Positions 62,201-64,000 of a DNA stretch of 64,000 nucleotides are shown here, piece after piece. Each line of letters begins with the position of its first letter. Within the stretch, counting starts at the first letter, position 1. The stretch lies in contig OX345647.1 of assembly GCA_947044365.1 (NCBI GenBank), positions 1,650,001-1,714,000 on the forward strand. Direction: 5' to 3'. The DNA comes from Petrosia ficiformis (taxonomy: Eukaryota > Porifera > Demospongiae > Haplosclerida > Petrosiidae). The position numbers and the translations under genes are program-made. The notes under the pieces were generated by a model. It was not told the origin of the DNA. It saw only the letters and a list, made by a program, of their open reading frames with translations, and made no database searches.

Positions 62201-64000
62201 TATGCTTGTGTCACATATGTGTTGTATATGTAGATAAGAAAGTTTGTGTTATTCAGGGGGACTTTGTCAATTAAAGGGCATGAGATGTAAATTGGTGTGC
62301 ACTGGAGCTACAATACAGTTCACAGCATGAGATAAAAACTGCAACTGATAGTTTCTATTTCTTCTTTTCATACAATAACATTTAAAGTAAGAAGAGTAGA
62401 AAATAAGTAGCTATAGCTTGTTTTCTTTCATACATAAAAAATACAAATACAATTTAATGATGACACCATCCTTATTCTCTATATATCTTGTCCTCCAATT
62501 TGTTTTATTTAGTTATTAATTGCTGTGACACATGTACATAGTACTATTTATAGTACTGTTATTGTCCACAAAATACGTTTCGCCCCTTACAAAAATAGAA
62601 CAATTACACATATATGTATGTATTTGTTTATTCATATCTGTATTTTTGTTTATGTTTACGTATTATGTATTGTATACATACCTGAACAAGTCATACTAAT
62701 GTGTATATACTCATGTTTATATCCATATTAGTAATATTATGATTGTTTTATTATTTTTTTGTTTTCTGAGAGGAGAGCACTCTCTTAGGAATACCTCTGG
62801 GCTCTCTTTCATTTCGTTGAGAAGAAATTATTTCATTTCAATACAAAAATACATAGGTAGCATGTACAATGATTGCTCTATAGCAATGATTTTAGGCCAA
62901 CAAACTATCCCTGTAAATGCTTTCGACAGGGTTCAATATAAATATATTTTACATTACATCATTACAGGGGGCTTTATCACACAATTACTTGCCATATGGT
63001 GCATAAAGGAATGTGTGGTTAAGCTACAAGCACATAGGGCTTATGGAAACTGCAACTAATAGCTGTTGTACCTGAAAAACGTTGCCAGTACTTATGACCA
63101 TAGATTAATAATTACCACAAAGCATACATAGAGATAATATACATCTTTTTGATGGGAATAATAACAATTAGTGAGTCTGACTATATAATATAGTGCTTAG
63201 TGACTGTATTAATTGTGATATACAATGGTCTTGCTAGTGAATTATCAATATGTAGTAAGCGTACCCTCAAAACACTGAATTTCCTCAATATCATCACAAC
63301 AGTCACCCAAATCATGACAGACCTGATCACAATAACAGTCTTCACCTCCTACTCCAAGACAATTATCCTCCATACAACAACCATCTAATCCTAAAGCAGC
63401 ACAGGAACCATTAGCTATGAGTAACACAAAAACAACTGTTAATAGAAGGTATGATCTAATGTATTGCAACATTTATGATGAATATATAAATGAAGGGCTC
63501 AGAAGTAAAGTGGGCTAACCTAAAATTAACTACTGGAAATCGTCCATAGTGCATTGCGCATATACCACTACCAAACAGAAAATATTTTTGATTTGTTAAA
63601 TTTTTATCTGTTCCAGAAATGTTTTCATGTTAACTAGGGTGATTACTGTTTTGTGGGTTAGACCACTTCACTTACCAGCCCTTCAAATGAAGTATTGAAT
63701 ATCAGTAGCATCAGTGGCATAGCCAGCCTTGGACAGTTGCTGGGGCACAATGTTTGGGACATGAAGCATGCTGAAATTCATACCTCTCATGAGGGTGATG
63801 AAATTAAAACGTCACTTAATTATTCATTTTATAATTGTATGTATGTATGTATGTACGTACATGTATGTATTTGTATCTGTATTTATGTTCGTAATATGTA
63901 TCGTACATACCTGAACAAGTCATCGAGTCCTCATTTAATTGGTATCCGGGATTACATTCACAAATAAAACTTCCATTAGTGTTTATACATATCTGTTCGC
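48727..64000 (-). CDS. Gene A: receptor tyrosine kinase, 5' end beyond the window or at the SMB exon
   Basis: Exons from the right edge: 63911->64000, 63265-63414, 61331-61456, 61058-61239, 59734-60009, 59381-59651, 58052-58147, 57624-57932, 56942-57298, 55781-56116, 55365-55685, 53867-54151, 53474-53761, 52536-52823, 52076-52348, 51600-51884, 51211-51492, 50618-50753, 50520-50560, 50307-50453, 49746-49835, 49337-49667, 49118-49277, 48922-49064 and 48727-48871. From the SMB exon on, phases close to a complete frame. Order: EGF, SMB, EGF, NIDO, split EGF, Ig1-3, FN3, Ig4-9, transmembrane, kinase. If translation starts at the ATG at 63472 instead, the protein would be about 1791 residues with its own signal peptide. 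A candidate polyadenylation AATAAA lies just below the stop, near 48710. Confidence 0.85.
50307..50753 (-). CDS. Gene A transmembrane and juxtamembrane exons
   Basis: Exon 50618-50753 gives [10 protein letters not shown], a hydrophobic helix of Ile/Val/Met/Leu, then KCWRNRVTS. Exon 50520-50560 gives [13 protein letters not shown]. The next exon in B begins after TATAG, but here the matching base is changed (TATAA), so the acceptor is lost. The nearest usable AG is 18 nt further on (CATCAG, exon 50307-50453), which keeps frame and drops six residues. Retaining the 66-nt intron also keeps frame and has no stop. Confidence 0.8.
51211..54151 (-). CDS. Gene A Ig domains 4-9, six exons
   Basis: Exons 53867-54151, 53474-53761, 52536-52823, 52076-52348, 51600-51884 and 51211-51492, all phase 1-1. 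Repeat pattern: [10 protein letters not shown], TVx[20 protein letters not shown]. Exon 51600-51884 has no Met near its start but is open, with [12 protein letters not shown]. Intron starts next to several of these exons are short GA-rich runs. Confidence 0.87.
51510..51547. repeat. GA microsatellite at an intron start
   Basis: A GA run of about 19 units lies just above the Ig9 exon of gene A, in the polypyrimidine region on the transcribed strand. Shorter GA runs occur at the same place next to other Ig exons in A and B. Confidence 0.85.
54290..54670. repeat. Dispersed repeat, gene A intron copy
   Basis: Partner of 1560-1995, same orientation, with moderate divergence and small indels. Confidence 0.65.
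55020..55105. repeat. Short repeat (GAGAGTACTnnCGTACTCT family)
   Basis: Contains TACTCTCTATGTAGGGATGA and ATGGCCGCCCATACATTTCA. Inverted copies lie at about 28700-28800 and 29575-29665. Confidence 0.65.
55365..55685 (-). CDS. Gene A fibronectin type III exon
   Basis: A 107-codon phase 1-1 exon matching 26006-26326 of gene B. It has [22 protein letters not shown] and [13 protein letters not shown], as expected for FN3. It ends at donor GTGAGTC after an ACTAGTACAATAACTG-like stretch. Confidence 0.87.
55781..57932 (-). CDS. Gene A Ig domains 1-3, three exons
   Basis: Exons 57624-57932, 56942-57298 and 55781-56116. They have the same lengths (309, 357, 336 bp) and phases as gene B. Cys-Trp-Cys Ig patterns: LECQI, ITWEH, VYLC; FICLF, SEWRKG, DNYSC; LMCIA, FTWTMNG, FRCEV. 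Most amino-acid differences from B lie on loops. Confidence 0.87.
58052..58147 (-). CDS. Gene A second half of a split EGF
   Basis: A 96-bp phase 1-1 exon encoding [31 protein letters not shown]. It starts after CTGATAG and ends before GTTTGTAAG. It lacks the usual first EGF cysteines, which are supplied by CTIPSC at the end of the preceding exon. The intervening 1.2-kb intron carries a MITE and a duplicated flank. Confidence 0.75.
58159..58283. repeat. Flank duplicated on both sides of a MITE
   Basis: This stretch and 58772-58901 share GCTATTTATTT, CAGTAGTTAGTGTTACACAG and TATTTTGAGAAAAAGAA. The copies have diverged at many places, so the duplication is older than a simple target-site duplication. 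Confidence 0.65.
58341..58770. mobile_element. MITE with CACTGTAAAAA ends in a gene A intron
   Basis: Begins CACTGTAAAAATTAAAGG and ends with AACTCATGTAACCAAACA, then TAAAATAACC and CTTACAGT. This is the same family as 47686-48492 and the decayed pieces near 11000-11760 and 12235-12280. It separates two copies of a roughly 125-bp sequence (58159-58283 and 58772-58901). Confidence 0.72.
59158..59196. repeat. TA microsatellite in a gene A intron
   Basis: A TA run of about 17 units. Similar short TA arrays are at 24822-24852 and 28803-28827. Confidence 0.85.
59381..61239 (-). CDS. Gene A NIDO domain, three exons
   Basis: Exons 61058-61239, 59734-60009 and 59381-59651. Motifs: [80 protein letters not shown] and [12 protein letters not shown]. 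The EGF tail is not fused in the last exon, which instead ends CTIPSC with donor GTAAGT. The rest of the EGF is a separate exon at 58052. The first intron is about 1 kb (against about 97 bp in B and C), which implies an insertion. Confidence 0.86.
60060..61000. other. Insertion-like DNA in the gene A NIDO intron
   Basis: B and C have an intron of about 97 bp here. Gene A has about 1050 bp. I see no coding motif, no clear inverted ends and no duplicated target. It may be a decayed mobile element. Confidence 0.5.
61331..61456 (-). CDS. Gene A cbEGF exon
   Basis: A 126-bp phase 1-1 exon with [14 protein letters not shown] start and six EGF cysteines, ending TTCAG before GTATGTG. It lies 92 bp upstream (in transcription) of the first NIDO exon. 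Confidence 0.86.
62690..63260. repeat. Duplicated intron block preceding the gene A SMB exon
   Basis: Third copy of the block at 2260-2790. It follows the SMB exon at 63265 in transcription order and shares its flanks, so exon and intron were duplicated together. Confidence 0.78.
63265..63472 (-). CDS. Gene A somatomedin B exon with an intact signal-peptide-like start
   Basis: The SMB core has [37 protein letters not shown] and the donor GTACGC at 63264. As an internal exon it would begin after CTCATAG at 63414. Read straight through from ATG at 63472, the frame stays open, giving [18 protein letters not shown] then IANGSC. That is a good signal peptide with basic N-end, Leu/Val core and a small-residue cleavage site. 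Both readings join the next exon in phase 1. The ATG reading makes this a possible first exon of A, or of an alternative transcript. Confidence 0.8.
63911..64000 (-). CDS. Gene A cbEGF exon cut by the right edge
   Basis: A partial exon ending at TTCAG before GTATGTAC. Reading [17 protein letters not shown], it resembles the EGF tail of a NIDO exon (3501-3858) more than a free EGF exon. That predicts another NIDO domain just beyond the window. Confidence 0.75.

Overview
This is animal nuclear DNA, AT-rich and intron-rich. It holds a tandem family of giant receptor tyrosine kinase (RTK) genes, all on the minus strand. The extracellular modules (nidogen-type NIDO, somatomedin B, calcium-binding-type EGF, immunoglobulin, fibronectin III), the short GT-AG introns and the dense small palindromic transposons suggest a demosponge such as Amphimedon. 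The species is an inference, since no marker gene is present. Layout from high to low coordinates (the direction of transcription): gene A (>64000 to 48727) enters from the right edge and ends in a complete kinase domain; gene B (40688 to 19707) is a near-complete gene of about 28 exons; gene C (8334 to <1) starts inside the window and leaves through the left edge. The labels A, B and C are mine. I rebuilt exons from splice sites and from A/B/C comparison. The gene B model gives an open frame of 1940 codons plus stop when one transposon-broken exon is skipped. Almost every extracellular module is a single exon bounded by phase-1 introns, the classic arrangement for exon shuffling. Reconstructed architecture of B: signal peptide, divergent Ig-like domain, cbEGF, (broken cbEGF), NIDO with cbEGF tail, somatomedin B, cbEGF, three Ig, FN3, six Ig, one transmembrane helix, juxtamembrane, tyrosine kinase. 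A has the same order from somatomedin B onward but has its NIDO after that domain. C has two somatomedin B exons. The kinase carries the glycine loop, [15 protein letters not shown], a paired-tyrosine activation loop and a short C-tail, so the receptors should be active. Their ligands cannot be read from sequence. Intergenic DNA lies at about 8.4-19.7 kb and 40.7-48.7 kb. These stretches share blocks, so the duplicated unit was a gene plus its flank (about 29-32 kb). They also hold a decayed non-LTR retrotransposon (12.5-14.85 kb), a frameshifted DDE transposase gene with an unusually wide D-to-E spacing (42.9-44.6 kb), microsatellites and two minisatellites. Introns hold a deleted hAT element with 8-bp target duplication, several inverted-repeat MITEs (one inside an EGF exon of B), and two foldback elements containing tRNA-like A and B boxes. 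The most noteworthy points are the RTK architecture and its shuffled 1-1 exons, the signal peptide remnant in front of every somatomedin B exon, the lost splice acceptor in A that leaves two frame-keeping outcomes, the recent Ig exon conversion in B, and the two foldback elements with pol III-like boxes.
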